Notes under the pieces: generated by a model
What the model saw: the letters and a program-made list of their open reading frames with translations, nothing else
Databases searched by the model: none
What the model was told of the DNA's origin: nothing
Part shown: piece by piece, positions 1 through 8,976 of the stretch
Layout: the number at the start of each line of letters is the position of its first letter
Position numbering within the stretch: the first letter of the stretch is position 1
Translations under genes and position numbers: made by a program
NCBI RefSeq assembly: GCF_038019025.1
Contig: NZ_CP150496.1
Span: 1,306,001 to 1,370,000 of the forward strand
Direction of reading: 5' to 3'
DNA length: 64,000 nucleotides
Origin: Polaribacter marinaquae
Lineage (GTDB): Bacteria > Bacteroidota > Bacteroidia > Flavobacteriales > Flavobacteriaceae

Positions 1-1682
1 ATCAAAATCAGCATCAACCAAATAAAATTACCAATCAGCAAATAGATTCTATTTTAAAAGCTAACATGGTAGATGTAGCGCATGCAGAAAGCTTTAATAA
101 ATTGGTTATTCAGGATAATGGTAGAATGAAACCAGCGCATACTTTTGCTTCTGAATTGGTAAGAAAAGTGAGCAAATCTGAGAAATTTAAAGGTATGGAA
201 CCTAGTCAGGTTTTATTATCTATTATAGAAAATCCTAGATTTTGGTTTGAAGTTCCTGTAATTTATTTAGAAAAAGGAAATACTCAAATTAGAGAACTTA
301 TAGGTGTTGCAGAAACTACAGAATATGCTGCATTAACAGATTTTATAACCCCTGTTGGTATTTATAAAATAGAAAAGAAAGTTGCAGAAGCACAAAAAAA
401 GAAAATTAAAAATAAATTTGAAAAAGATTTAATTAAAATTGACAGAAGAATTGGTTTACTATATTCTGCTATTGGCGGTGGAATTCTTAAAATTTATCCA
501 ATACCTGGTGATGAAAACAACAAATGGGTTTCACAACCAGAAACTTCTGAAGCTAATTTTAAGGGAACAGATTCTGTTTTTGTAAGACAATCTTTACCTG
601 TTTATATTAACTTTTTACAAAAAGGTAAGAAAACCGGTGATTATTCAGATGCTGATAAAATTTTAGACGGAATTAAAAAATTTCAACAAAAATTTGGATC
701 AGAAGTAATACCTACTGATAAAAAAATAGAATTAGAAATCTCATATAATAAAATTCAACCATTTCAATTACTATCAAAGTACTATGGTTACTTAAGTTTT
801 TTATTATTAATTTTTGTTTTATGGCAAATCTTTATTTCTAAAAAATGGATAAACAATACAGTTAAAATATTATCTTTTGGTGCTGTTGGTTTATTTCTAT
901 TTCATACGTTAAGTTTAATTGCTAGATGGTACATAAGTGGTTATGCACCTTGGAGTAATGCATACGAATCTATTATTTTTGTTGCCTGGGCAACAATGCT
1001 ATTTGGGCTTTTCTTTGGACGAAAATCTGCACTTACAATTACTGCAACTACATTTTTAGTAGCGATTACCTTAGGTTTTGCTCATCAAAATTGGTTAGAT
1101 CCAGAAATTGCTAATTTACAACCAGTTTTAAATTCTTGGTGGTTATTGGTACACACTTCTATTATTGTAGCTAGTTACGGCCCGTTATCTTTAGGTATGA
1201 TTTTAGGAATCTTTGCACTCTTATTAATGATTTTTACGAATGATAAGAATAAAAAGAGAATGGATTTAAACATTAAAGAAATTACCATAATTAACGAGAT
1301 GTCTATAACTGTTGGTTTGGTAATGTTAACTATTGGTAACTTTTTAGGTGGAATGTGGGCTAACGAAAGTTGGGGGCGTTATTGGGGTTGGGATCCTAAA
1401 GAAACTTGGGCTTTAATTTCTATAATGATTTATGCATTTGTATTACACATGCGATTGATACCTGGTTTACGAAGCAAGTACACGTTTAACTTGTGGTCTA
1501 TTATTGCATACGCTTCTATAATGATGACTTATTTTGGAGTTAATTTTTACTTGGCTGGTTTACATTCTTATGCTAGCGGAGACAGAGTAATTACACCAAC
1601 ATCTGTTTATTATTCTGTTGGTTTTGTATTAATAATAGGTGTTTTCGCATTTTTGAAACACAAAAAATATTATAAAAAATAA
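1..1682 (+). CDS. ccsA: Cytochrome c biogenesis protein, CcsBA (ResB-CcsA fusion) type, C-terminal part
   Basis: This is the C-terminal part of a system II cytochrome c synthetase, a membrane protein that carries haem across the membrane and attaches it to CxxCH motifs of apocytochromes. The frame is open through the left edge of the window (codons readable from base 3), so the ATG at 66 is internal and the true start lies outside. The CcsA half has several membrane segments, the tryptophan-rich haem-handling motif WGRYWGWDPKETWALI, and candidate haem-ligand histidines in HTLSLIARW, LLVHTSIIVASYG and VLHMRLIPG. The roughly 240 residues before the first membrane segment seen here are soluble and resemble the periplasmic region of the large Bacteroidota fusions, which are usually about 1000 residues. 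The family call is firm. That the missing part is ResB-like is inference. Confidence 0.88.
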   Translation, partial: QNQHQPNKITNQQIDSILKANMVDVAHAESFNKLVIQDNGRMKPAHTFASELVRKVSKSEKFKGMEPSQVLLSIIENPRFWFEVPVIYLEKGNTQIRELIGVAETTEYAALTDFITPVGIYKIEKKVAEAQKKKIKNKFEKDLIKIDRRIGLLYSAIGGGILKIYPIPGDENNKWVSQPETSEANFKGTDSVFVRQSLPVYINFLQKGKKTGDYSDADKILDGIKKFQQKFGSEVIPTDKKIELEISYNKIQPFQLLSKYYGYLSFLLLIFVLWQIFISKKWINNTVKILSFGAVGLFLFHTLSLIARWYISGYAPWSNAYESIIFVAWATMLFGLFFGRKSALTITATTFLVAITLGFAHQNWLDPEIANLQPVLNSWWLLVHTSIIVASYGPLSLGMILGIFALLLMIFTNDKNKKRMDLNIKEITIINEMSITVGLVMLTIGNFLGGMWANESWGRYWGWDPKETWALISIMIYAFVLHMRLIPGLRSKYTFNLWSIIAYASIMMTYFGVNFYLAGLHSYASGDRVITPTSVYYSVGFVLIIGVFAFLKHKKYYKK

Positions 1683-1721
1683 TTTTAAAAGGAAGTAACT
1701 TTATATTTTAAGAAGAAAATG

Positions 1722-1729
1722 TATTTTTG
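1722..1729 (+). promoter_or_regulatory. Putative -7 element (TATTTTTG) for the small membrane protein gene
   Basis: The octamer TATTTTTG fits the Bacteroidota -7 consensus TAnnTTTG. It lies about 60 bases before the ATG at 1791 and after the ccsA stop. No exact TTG is found at the -33 position; a TTA sits there instead. Such an octamer occurs by chance about once per 1-2 kb in DNA this AT-rich, so support is moderate. Confidence 0.4.
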
Positions 1730-1754
1730 CTCACGAAAAAATCAATCATAAATA

Positions 1755-1770
1755 TTCTAGTTTACTAGAA
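1755..1770. repeat. Perfect 7+2+7 inverted repeat in a 5' leader
   Basis: TTCTAGT-TT-ACTAGAA is a perfect dyad between the putative -7 element and the start codon at 1791. It could be an operator half-site pair or a small RNA hairpin in the leader. No regulator is encoded next to it, so its role is open. Confidence 0.45.
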
Positions 1771-1790
1771 ATCACAAAAGAAATACTTAT

Positions 1791-2306
1791 ATGTTTCATA
1801 AAAATATTAAATTAATTTTAGCCGGTTTAATTTCTGTTTGGGCTGTTTACCATTTTGCACAAGGAAATATCATGAACGGAATTTCAATCTTACTATTAGC
1901 AGGAATTTTTGTTTTGTTTTATTTTAAAAACGAGTTTATTTTACTTGCTTTTTTACAATTACGTAAGCAGAATTTCGAAGGAACAAAAAAATGGTTAGAT
2001 TATATCAAAAATCCAGAGGCTGCTTTAATTGTAAAACAACAAGGTTATTATAATTATTTACATGGTATTATGTTAAGCCAAAAGAATATTACACAATCAG
2101 AAAAATATTTACGTAAAGCTGTAAAACTTGGCTTGTCTATGGATCATGATTTGGCGATGGCTAAGTTACAATTAGCAGGAATTGCAATGACTAAAAGACG
2201 TAAAAGAGAAGCTACTAATTTAATGGCAGAAGCTAAAAAATTAGATAAACATGGTATGTTAAAAGAACAAATGCAAATGATGAAACAACAGATGAAAAAA
2301 ATCTAA
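1791..2306 (+). CDS. Small membrane protein with TPR-like helical tail, unknown function
   Basis: I do not recognise a named family. The 171-residue product begins with two hydrophobic helices (about residues 7-25 and 29-50). A soluble helical region follows; residues 58-150 look like two or three TPR-type helix pairs (NYLHGIMLSQKNITQSEKYL, then a second pair rich in A, K and L). The tail is strongly charged and methionine-rich (KEQMQMMKQQMKKI). It probably sits in the inner membrane with the helical repeats on one face as a protein-binding surface, which is inference. It lies alone between ccsA and a bidirectional terminator and has its own candidate promoter. Composition matches its neighbours, with no sign of transfer. 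Confidence 0.7.
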   Translation: MFHKNIKLILAGLISVWAVYHFAQGNIMNGISILLLAGIFVLFYFKNEFILLAFLQLRKQNFEGTKKWLDYIKNPEAALIVKQQGYYNYLHGIMLSQKNITQSEKYLRKAVKLGLSMDHDLAMAKLQLAGIAMTKRRKREATNLMAEAKKLDKHGMLKEQMQMMKQQMKKI

Positions 2307-2330
2307 CGTTTAATTTGCTTTATATTGCAT

Positions 2331-2370
2331 AAAAAAATCCGATGAAATAATTTTCATCGGATTTTTTTTA
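2331..2370. terminator. Bidirectional intrinsic terminator
   Basis: The stem AATCCGATGAAA / TTTTCATCGGATT with a short AT loop is flanked by an A-run on the left and a T-run on the right. It therefore works for the rightward gene ending at 2306 and for the leftward LysM gene ending at 2388. Confidence 0.85.
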
Positions 2371-2387
2371 TAACTAAAACTCTAAGA

Positions 2388-4022
2388 TTATTTTATTCTT
2401 GTTAGAGTTAAATCTTCATTATACTTTACAATAAACAAACCTTTATTTTCTACTATTTTAAAAAGCTTATCTGTATAATCAAACTTACTTTCTACTCTGT
2501 AAGAATAACCATCATCAAAAGTAGATTTTAAACTTTTTCCTGAGGCCAAACGCACAAGAATATCATAAGTAACATCAAAACCTTTTGTAGCATATGCAGA
2601 AGGTAAAACTCCGTTTTTAGCTAAATAATTTTTATTAAAAGCCATAGCGCTGTAAGAATCTTCTCTAACATACTCATCGCTAACATACGTAAAACCTAAT
2701 TTAGCTAATTTAGAATTGTCTATTTTATCAAATGCGCTAACCTTATCAAAAGTAAATAATGATGCAGTTGTTTCTTCTGGCAAACTAATTAAACTATTGA
2801 TAACACTTGCAATAATAATTTTATCGCTTGTTGTTAATACAACAATATTTTTCATGTTTGGTTTTAAAACATCTGTAAATTTTTGCTTTTTTATATAACC
2901 ATCTTTTGGTGTGATTAAGCTAACACTGTTTATAGAATCGTGTGATTTTAAAACTTCTCTAATTTTATTAGAATCAAAGTTAGAAGTTGATTTTCCATCT
3001 CCAACAATAATTATGTTTCCGTCATGAAAGCTTTCTTCGATATAACTTAACAACTTATCTCTAAATAATTTTTTATTTGGAGAAGTTTTGATAATTCTAC
3101 TAGAAGAAAATTTGGATTGCTTTTTAGAATATACCGGAAAAACAATAGGTGCATTTACATTATCTGCTACATATTCTACCTCTTCAGAATATAAAGGACC
3201 AATAATTACATCTTTCTTCTTAAGATTATTTTCTGCAACAATTGTTTTAATTTTTGTACTATTTCTACCAGTATCAAAAACTTCTACGTTTAATTCTACA
3301 CCTTGTTTTCTTAACGAATCTATTGCTATTTCTGCACCTAAATATAAATCTGTAACAATATTTGCCAACCTACTGTTTCCAAAGATTTCATCGCTAGTTT
3401 TTGCTTCTAACTCTTGCGCTCTAAAAGGTAATAGAATTGCAGCATTTATAGAAACACCATCTTTAATTTCATCTACATAAACCAGTTCTTCTTCAAAAAC
3501 ATCTTCTACAGGCATAATTTTTATAAGTTGCCCAAGATTTAAACCGTCTTTTAATTCTGGGTTTAATTTGATTAACTCTTCTCTAGAAACACTGTAAAAC
3601 CTCGTTAAGCTAAAAAAAGTATCTCCTTTTTTAACTTCGTGAATTTTGAATTCTTTTTCTAACTCAGAAATTAACAAACTTCTTTGTTTTTCTTTTTCTG
3701 ATATTAAATCAACGTCTAAGTTTTCTGTTTCCTTTACTTTAGAATTGTCTTCTGTTGCATTTTCGTTCTTTTCTTTTGAAATAGAATTACTTACCGAATT
3801 CATATTCTTATTAGGAATAATGATTACAGTATTTGCATCCGGATTTTTATCTACATCAGGATTAAGACGCAATAAATCTTTGGTTTTCATATCTAATTTC
3901 TTAGCAATCTCACCAATAGATTCTCCTTCTTTTACTTTATATTGAATGTATTTTTTTTGCTGACCGCATGATACGGTAAACGTTAGAATACACAGAAAAA
4001 CAAAAAATTTAAGATGTTTCAT
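2388..4022 (-). CDS. LysM-domain lipoprotein with periplasmic-binding-protein fold
   Basis: The product of about 544 residues has a lipoprotein signal peptide (MKHLKFFVFLCILTFTVSC, lipobox Cys at 19). Two LysM peptidoglycan-binding modules follow (about residues 26-70 and 128-172; repeated pattern VKxGxS/T...L...LNP). The C-terminal 350 residues resemble type I periplasmic-binding (Leu/Ile/Val-binding or LppC-like) folds. The cell-envelope location is well supported; the ligand is unknown. An in-frame ATG five codons upstream (4037) would overlap the end of guaA. I chose 4022 because it begins the signal peptide. It is separated from guaA by only a few bases, so the two are probably co-transcribed. 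Proteins of this build are common in Bacteroidota next to guaA; I do not know an experimentally shown function. Confidence 0.82.
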   Translation of the reverse strand: MKHLKFFVFLCILTFTVSCGQQKKYIQYKVKEGESIGEIAKKLDMKTKDLLRLNPDVDKNPDANTVIIIPNKNMNSVSNSISKEKNENATEDNSKVKETENLDVDLISEKEKQRSLLISELEKEFKIHEVKKGDTFFSLTRFYSVSREELIKLNPELKDGLNLGQLIKIMPVEDVFEEELVYVDEIKDGVSINAAILLPFRAQELEAKTSDEIFGNSRLANIVTDLYLGAEIAIDSLRKQGVELNVEVFDTGRNSTKIKTIVAENNLKKKDVIIGPLYSEEVEYVADNVNAPIVFPVYSKKQSKFSSSRIIKTSPNKKLFRDKLLSYIEESFHDGNIIIVGDGKSTSNFDSNKIREVLKSHDSINSVSLITPKDGYIKKQKFTDVLKPNMKNIVVLTTSDKIIIASVINSLISLPEETTASLFTFDKVSAFDKIDNSKLAKLGFTYVSDEYVREDSYSAMAFNKNYLAKNGVLPSAYATKGFDVTYDILVRLASGKSLKSTFDDGYSYRVESKFDYTDKLFKIVENKGLFIVKYNEDLTLTRIK

Positions 4023-4027
4023 ATATT

Positions 4028-5563
4028 TTATTCCCATTCTATAGTTGCAGGTGGTTTAGAACTAATGTCATACACTACTCTATTAACGCCTTTTACTTGA
4101 TTTATTATTTTATTTGAAGTTTTTTGTAAAAATTCATAAGGTAAATTTACCCAATCTGCCGTCATTCCGTCCGTACTTTCTACAGCTCTTAAAGCAACAA
4201 CTTTTTCGTATGTTCTTTCATCGCCCATTACACCAACAGAGTTTACAGGCAACAACATTGCACCTGCTTGCCAAACTTTATCGTACAAACCGTCTTCCTT
4301 TAATCCGTTTATAAAAACAGCATCAACTTCTTGTAAAATTCTTACTTTTTCTGCTGTAATGTCTCCTAATATTCTAATTCCTAAACCTGGTCCTGGAAAA
4401 GGATGACGACCTAATAATTCTGAATCAATTCCCATAGAAGCTCCAACTCTTCTTACTTCATCTTTAAAAATCATACGCAAAGGCTCTACAATTTTTAATT
4501 TCATATAATCTGGCAATCCACCAACATTATGATGACTTTTAATAGTTGCTGATGGTCCTCCGTTTACAGAAACCGATTCAATAACATCAGGATAAATTGT
4601 GCCTTGTGCTAACCAAGTTACGTCTTTTATTTGATTGGCCTCGTCATCAAAAACTTCTATAAATGCGTTTCCAATGGCTTTTCTTTTTTTCTCTGGATCA
4701 GAAATACCTTCAAGAGCTTTCAAAAAACGTGCCGATGCATCTACACCTTTTACGTTTAATCCCATTCCTTCATATTGCGCCAATACACTTTCGAATTCAT
4801 TTTTACGTAAAAGACCGTTGTTTACAAAAATACAGTATAGATTTTCTCCGATAGCTTTGTTTAAAAGAACTGCTGCTACTGTAGAATCTACACCACCAGA
4901 AAGTCCTAAAACAACTTTATCTTTACCAACTTTTTCTTTGATAGCGTTTACTGTGCTTTCAACAAAAGAATCTGGTGTCCAAGTTTGAGCTACACCAGCA
5001 ATTTTTACAAGAAAATTTTCTAATAATTGTTTACCATCTGTAGAGTGATATACTTCTGGGTGAAATTGAATCGCATAAGTATCTTCACCTTTTATTTTAT
5101 AAGCGGCATTCTCTACATCTTTTGTGCTAGCTAATAACTCGCCATTTGTAGGTAATTCTTTAATTGTGTCTGAGTGACTCATCCAAACTTGGCTACCTTC
5201 AGAAATATTTTCAAAGAAAGTTTCATTACCTTTTATGTAAGATAAATTTGCTCTACCATATTCTCTTGTGTTTGAAGGTGCTACTTTTCCGCCAGAAAAA
5301 TGAGCCAAATATTGAGCGCCATAACATACGGCTAACATTGGTTTTTTTCCTCTAAGATCTGTTAAATCTGGATGTAAAACATTTTCTCCTCTAACAGAAT
5401 TTGGACTACCCGATAAGATAATTGCTTTAAATTCTGATTGATTTTTTGGTGGATGATTGTAAGGATGAATTTCACAATAAATGTTTAATTCCCTAACTCT
5501 TCTTGCAATAAGTTGTGTGTATTGCGATCCGAAATCTAAAATAAGTACGTTGTGTTGTTGCAT
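4028..5563 (-). CDS. guaA: GMP synthase (glutamine-hydrolysing)
   Basis: Converts XMP to GMP with ATP and glutamine in the cytoplasm, the last step of guanine nucleotide synthesis. The class I glutaminase domain (about residues 1-195) has the nucleophile Cys80 in AVCYGAQYL and the HPEVYHS motif for the His-Glu pair. The ATP pyrophosphatase domain has the PP-loop [16 protein letters not shown], and the C-terminal dimerisation domain ends in KPPATIEWE as in other GuaA proteins. The length of 511 residues is normal. A TTG two codons upstream is in frame, but the ATG at 5563 matches the family N-terminus. A -7 promoter element ends four bases before this ATG, so the mRNA may be almost leaderless. 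Confidence 0.97.
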   Translation of the reverse strand: MQQHNVLILDFGSQYTQLIARRVRELNIYCEIHPYNHPPKNQSEFKAIILSGSPNSVRGENVLHPDLTDLRGKKPMLAVCYGAQYLAHFSGGKVAPSNTREYGRANLSYIKGNETFFENISEGSQVWMSHSDTIKELPTNGELLASTKDVENAAYKIKGEDTYAIQFHPEVYHSTDGKQLLENFLVKIAGVAQTWTPDSFVESTVNAIKEKVGKDKVVLGLSGGVDSTVAAVLLNKAIGENLYCIFVNNGLLRKNEFESVLAQYEGMGLNVKGVDASARFLKALEGISDPEKKRKAIGNAFIEVFDDEANQIKDVTWLAQGTIYPDVIESVSVNGGPSATIKSHHNVGGLPDYMKLKIVEPLRMIFKDEVRRVGASMGIDSELLGRHPFPGPGLGIRILGDITAEKVRILQEVDAVFINGLKEDGLYDKVWQAGAMLLPVNSVGVMGDERTYEKVVALRAVESTDGMTADWVNLPYEFLQKTSNKIINQVKGVNRVVYDISSKPPATIEWE

Positions 5564-5566
5564 GCG

Positions 5567-5595
5567 CAAAAATACTATTTCAGTTTAAATTTCAA
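5567..5595 (-). promoter_or_regulatory. guaA promoter, TTG-N18-TATTTTTG
   Basis: Reading leftward, TTG (complement of 5593-5595), an 18-base spacer and TATTTTTG (complement of 5567-5574) match the Bacteroidota TTG/TAnnTTTG promoter. The element ends four bases from the ATG, which puts the expected transcription start at or very near the start codon. Confidence 0.65.
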
Positions 5596-5664
5596 ATACT
5601 GAAATCGATATTTTTTACGAGAAATTAGAATTCGTTCATTTTAAGTAGAATTCGATTTAAAAGT

Positions 5665-6729
5665 TTAAATTTTATACACAATTGCATTGATATTCATACC
5701 AGCCCCAACAGAAGCTAAAATAACAACATCTCCTTTTGTAACAGCCTGATTTACTATATTTCCTTTTAAAACTAAATCTAATAATGTTGGTACTGTAGCT
5801 ACAGAACTATTACCTAACTTATGTATACTCATTGGCATAATTGCTTCTGGCACTTTTTCTTTAAACAATCTATAAAAACGTTTTACAATTGCCTCGTCCA
5901 TTTTTTCGTTAGCTTGATGAATAAAAATCTTTTTAACATCATTAATTCCGTAACCACTTTTATCTAAAGCAGTTTTCATGGCTGCAGGCACATTTGTTAT
6001 TGCAAACTCATAAATTTTTCTTCCATACATTTTTATGTATTGTGTATTGTCGGTTTCATTTAAATTATAAGATTTACCAAAATGTAAAAAATATGCTTCG
6101 TCATTTGCGAAAGTTTGTGTTGCATGACTAATAATACCAGAATCACCTTCTAAAGTTTGTTCTACAATACAAGCACCTGCACCATCGCTGTAGATCATTG
6201 AATCTCTATCATGTTTATCTACAATTCTAGACAAAGTTTCTGCACCAATTACCAAACACTTTTTTGCAATTCCGGCTTTTATAAATGCTTGTGCCTGTAT
6301 TACGCCTTCTACCCAACCTGGGCAACCGAAAAGAATATCATACGCAACACAATTAGGGTTTTTAATATCTAATTTATGTTTTACCTTACTCGCTAAACTT
6401 GGTAGCGCATCTCCTTGAATTTGACCTTCTTTTAAATCACCAAAGTTATGTGCTAAAATTATATAGTCTAATTCTTCTGAATTAATATTAGCATCTGTAA
6501 TTGCTTTTTCTGCAGCAAAAAAAGCCATGTCAGAAGTATTTGTTTCTGGTTTTGCATAACGTCTTTCTATTATACCGGTTATATCTTTAAACTTTTCTAT
6601 AATTACATTGTTATCTGCAGAAAAACTTGAACCGTCATTATTTAAAAAATCTGAGTTTAAAAATGTATTGTTTTCTACTTTTAAAGAAGGAATAAAGCTT
6701 CCGGTACCAGTAATTTTAGATGAAATCAT
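5665..6729 (-). CDS. 3-oxoacyl-ACP synthase III (FabH-like) family protein
   Basis: A thiolase-fold condensing enzyme of 354 residues. The catalytic triad of the KAS III family is visible: Cys136 in LFGCPGW, His271 in IHQAN and Asn307 in KLGNSSVA. In the FabH family it would condense an acyl-CoA with malonyl-ACP to start fatty acid or related acyl chain synthesis. The context FGCPGW differs from classical FabH, and the gene is not beside plsX or fab genes, so it may serve a specialised lipid, as in the OleA/DarB-like branches. Family membership is firm; the substrate is not known. It stands alone, between the guaA promoter and the truncated haemoglobin gene, with its own candidate promoter. 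Confidence 0.88.
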   Translation of the reverse strand: MISSKITGTGSFIPSLKVENNTFLNSDFLNNDGSSFSADNNVIIEKFKDITGIIERRYAKPETNTSDMAFFAAEKAITDANINSEELDYIILAHNFGDLKEGQIQGDALPSLASKVKHKLDIKNPNCVAYDILFGCPGWVEGVIQAQAFIKAGIAKKCLVIGAETLSRIVDKHDRDSMIYSDGAGACIVEQTLEGDSGIISHATQTFANDEAYFLHFGKSYNLNETDNTQYIKMYGRKIYEFAITNVPAAMKTALDKSGYGINDVKKIFIHQANEKMDEAIVKRFYRLFKEKVPEAIMPMSIHKLGNSSVATVPTLLDLVLKGNIVNQAVTKGDVVILASVGAGMNINAIVYKI

Positions 6730-6749
6730 GTCTTAAGAGGTTTATCTCT

Positions 6750-6757
6750 CAAAAGTA
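6750..6757 (-). promoter_or_regulatory. Putative -7 element (TACTTTTG) for the KAS III-like gene
   Basis: On the minus strand TACTTTTG fits TAnnTTTG and lies 20 bases before the ATG at 6729, a typical distance. No TTG is found at the expected -33 position. Confidence 0.42.
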
Positions 6758-6851
6758 AGAAAGCTATTTTGTTTAAATTTACTATGCATGCATAGTAATG
6801 GAAGGTTCAAACTGTTAATTTATTTCTAAAGTAAAAATTTATAACAGTTGT

Positions 6852-7238
6852 TTAAGGCTTGTATAAATTCATTTTTAGTTGCATAACCGTAGCAATAGAG
6901 GTAGCTCTATTTTTCATTTGCTGTGCTATTTCACCAGAAAAATTTGCATCAATAGTTGTAAATAAATACGATGTCCAAATGACAAAATGTTTCTTTTTAA
7001 ACTTAATAAATGCATTTTTATCTATATGTTTTTGCATTGTATTGTTTTTATAAGTTGTAGTTTGAAACAAAATATCGTTCCAGAAATCTGTAATTATTTC
7101 TAAATGCTCATTTAAATGATTATTAATTAAGATATCTTCAAAAAAAGGAAGCATTTGATCATCCTTTAGAAGTAAATCATAAAAATTAGTAATAATAAAT
7201 TTTATGTCTTTTCTAGAAGAAATATCTTTTTTAATCAT
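6852..7238 (-). CDS. Group III truncated haemoglobin
   Basis: A single-domain haem protein of 128 residues in the 2-on-2 globin family, class III (the Ctb type). Visible landmarks are the B10 tyrosine (Tyr20 in ITNFYDLL), the Pro-Phe-Phe turn, the IITDFW segment (Trp53), a probable proximal His71 and the Trp88 that class III proteins carry at G8. Such proteins bind oxygen or nitric oxide and are linked to NO or peroxide handling or to oxygen delivery under low oxygen; which applies here cannot be told. It begins nine bases after the cdd stop, so the two are probably one transcript. Confidence 0.9.
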   Translation of the reverse strand: MIKKDISSRKDIKFIITNFYDLLLKDDQMLPFFEDILINNHLNEHLEIITDFWNDILFQTTTYKNNTMQKHIDKNAFIKFKKKHFVIWTSYLFTTIDANFSGEIAQQMKNRATSIATVMQLKMNLYKP

Positions 7239-7247
7239 TAGAAATGA

Positions 7248-7730
7248 TTATAAATAAGAACTATCAAAAGAAAACGGCAATAAAGATAAAAGTGATTCCG
7301 TTTTTACAATTTCTCCAACTTCTCCCATAAATAAAAGAGGAAAAGCTTGTTTTTGCTTTATTTCATATTCCGATAAAGATTGTCTACAAGCACCACAAGG
7401 CCCTACAGGTTTATCTACTTTTGTAATTGTAGAACTTGCCGAAATTGCAAGTTTTATGATTTTAACTCCAGGATACGTTGCTCCTGCAGCCCAAATTGCG
7501 ACTCTTTCTGCACACATACCAGAAGGGTATGCTGCATTTTCTTGATTATTTCCTAAAACAATTTCTCCGTTTTCTAATAATAAAGCAGCGCCAACATTAA
7601 ACTTAGAATAAGGTGCGTATGCTTTCTTGCGAGCATCAATTGCCTTATTCATTAAAAATTTATCATCTTTAGATAACTCTTCTATATCGTTATAAACAAT
7701 AGCCGAAGAAGATATTTTAATTTCTTTCAT
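7248..7730 (-). CDS. cdd: Cytidine deaminase
   Basis: A zinc enzyme that turns cytidine or deoxycytidine into uridine or deoxyuridine for pyrimidine salvage. At 160 residues it has the zinc-ligand and catalytic motif CAERVAIW (Cys73, catalytic Glu75) and the second zinc motif PCGACRQ (Cys112, Cys115), as in the homotetrameric Cys-Cys-Cys class. The substrate-binding segment SKFNVGAALL is also present. It is followed closely by the truncated haemoglobin gene and preceded by the porV terminator, so it probably starts a two-gene unit. Confidence 0.95.
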   Translation of the reverse strand: MKEIKISSSAIVYNDIEELSKDDKFLMNKAIDARKKAYAPYSKFNVGAALLLENGEIVLGNNQENAAYPSGMCAERVAIWAAGATYPGVKIIKLAISASSTITKVDKPVGPCGACRQSLSEYEIKQKQAFPLLFMGEVGEIVKTESLLSLLPFSFDSSYL

Positions 7731-7741
7731 ATTATAAAGTC

Positions 7742-7772
7742 AAAAAAAGCAGCCCAAAAATGACTGCTTTAA
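7742..7772 (-). terminator. Intrinsic terminator downstream of porV
   Basis: On the minus strand AAAGCAG, an 11-base loop and CTGCTTT are followed by a run of T. It lies between the porV stop (7808) and the start of cdd (7730) and closes the porU-porV unit. Confidence 0.7.
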
Positions 7773-7807
7773 ATATTGTGCTAAAATTACTAAAAAATTA
7801 TGATTTT

Positions 7808-8930
7808 TTAATACTCATCGTAAATTTCACCTAAATCAAAAGATAATGAAAAACGTAATGAATTTTCTAATGGATTATTTACATCTGAAGAATTAATTAA
7901 ATATGACAAATCTATGTTTAAAGCATTCGTTTTAAAGCCACCACCTAATGTAAAATATTGTCTATTTCCTTTATCTTCACTTTCATGAAAATATCCTGTT
8001 CTTAATGCGAAGGCATTATTGTATAAATATTCTGCACCAACAGCATAAGTAACCTCTTTTAATTCTTCGCTAAAACCACCAGGAGCATCACCAAAAGAAC
8101 TAAAAATTCCGTCAATCCAACCTTTTTCATCATTAGGATCATTTACTGTTGGCACCAGTAATTTAGTAAACTCTACAGTTGTTGTAATTGTATTATAATC
8201 ATCTAAAATAAAATCGAAACCACCACCTAATTTAAGGTTTGTTGGTATAAAATCTTCTTCACCTGGTGTATAAGAAACCTTAGGACCTATGTTTGCGATA
8301 TTAAAACCGATTCTATATTTACCATTAAAATTACCATAATTTTCTTCTAAAGATTGGTAATAACCAGAAACATCTACTGCAAAAGAATTAATTGGCTGTA
8401 AAGAATTACCAGAAGTTCCGTTAAATGCTAAATTAGATCTTATGTATTTTAAAGAAACTCCCATTGCAAAAGTTTCACTTAACTTTAATGAGTAAGAACC
8501 AGTTGCAACAAATTCGTTTGGATTTATAGATCCATTTTCTGCACCGTTGCTATCGGTTAAATCTATTTGACCCAAAGAGAAATATTTAAAATCTGCACCC
8601 CAAGCTGCATTTTCACTAAATCTATTAATATAAGAACCACTTCCTATAAAAATATCATCTGTTAAATTACGTAACCAAGGCGAATAGGTAATACCCGTAT
8701 AAATTTGTCTATTGCTAAACGCTATTTTAGCAGGATTGTGAAACAAAGAAAAAGCATCTGCACTTGTAGCAACACCAATATCTCCCATACCACCTGCCCT
8801 AGCATCTGGTACAATTAATAAAAAAAGGTGTAGCTGTTGTAATACCTCCTGTTTGTTGAGTATCTGTCTGTGCCGCAATTTTAAATGTTGCAAAAGCACT
8901 TAATAATAAACATAATCCTAATTTCTTCAT
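7808..8930 (-). CDS. porV: Type IX secretion outer membrane protein PorV (LptO), with an apparent one-base frameshift
   Basis: PorV is a 14-strand outer membrane barrel of the FadL type. It shuttles T9SS cargo from the translocon to the attachment complex with PorU. The body, from PDARAGGMGDIGVATSADAF to LGEIYDEY, is an unambiguous PorV match. The N-terminus is split. The ATG at 8930 encodes a good signal peptide (MKKLGLCLLLSAFATFKIAA, then QTDTQQTGGITTATPF). A run of seven T (minus strand; A at 8820-8826) then shifts the frame, where six T would continue it into LLIVPDARAGG. As written, reading from 8930 meets a stop soon after, and the longest uninterrupted frame (GTG at 8899) lacks any signal peptide. 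Corrected, the protein is about 373 residues. A sequencing slip, slippage during expression and a real mutation cannot be told apart here. It is transcribed after porU. Confidence 0.9.
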
Positions 8931-8976
8931 TTTATATTCTCTGTTGAATTTTATTCTAATTACAAATATCTATATT

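Noticed and set aside
8808-8899. GTG start of the longest uninterrupted porV frame, giving an N-terminus MLLQHLKLRHRQ
   Set aside because: This N-terminus has no signal peptide and is the shifted reading of codons that give a proper one in the other frame, so it is not a real protein start.
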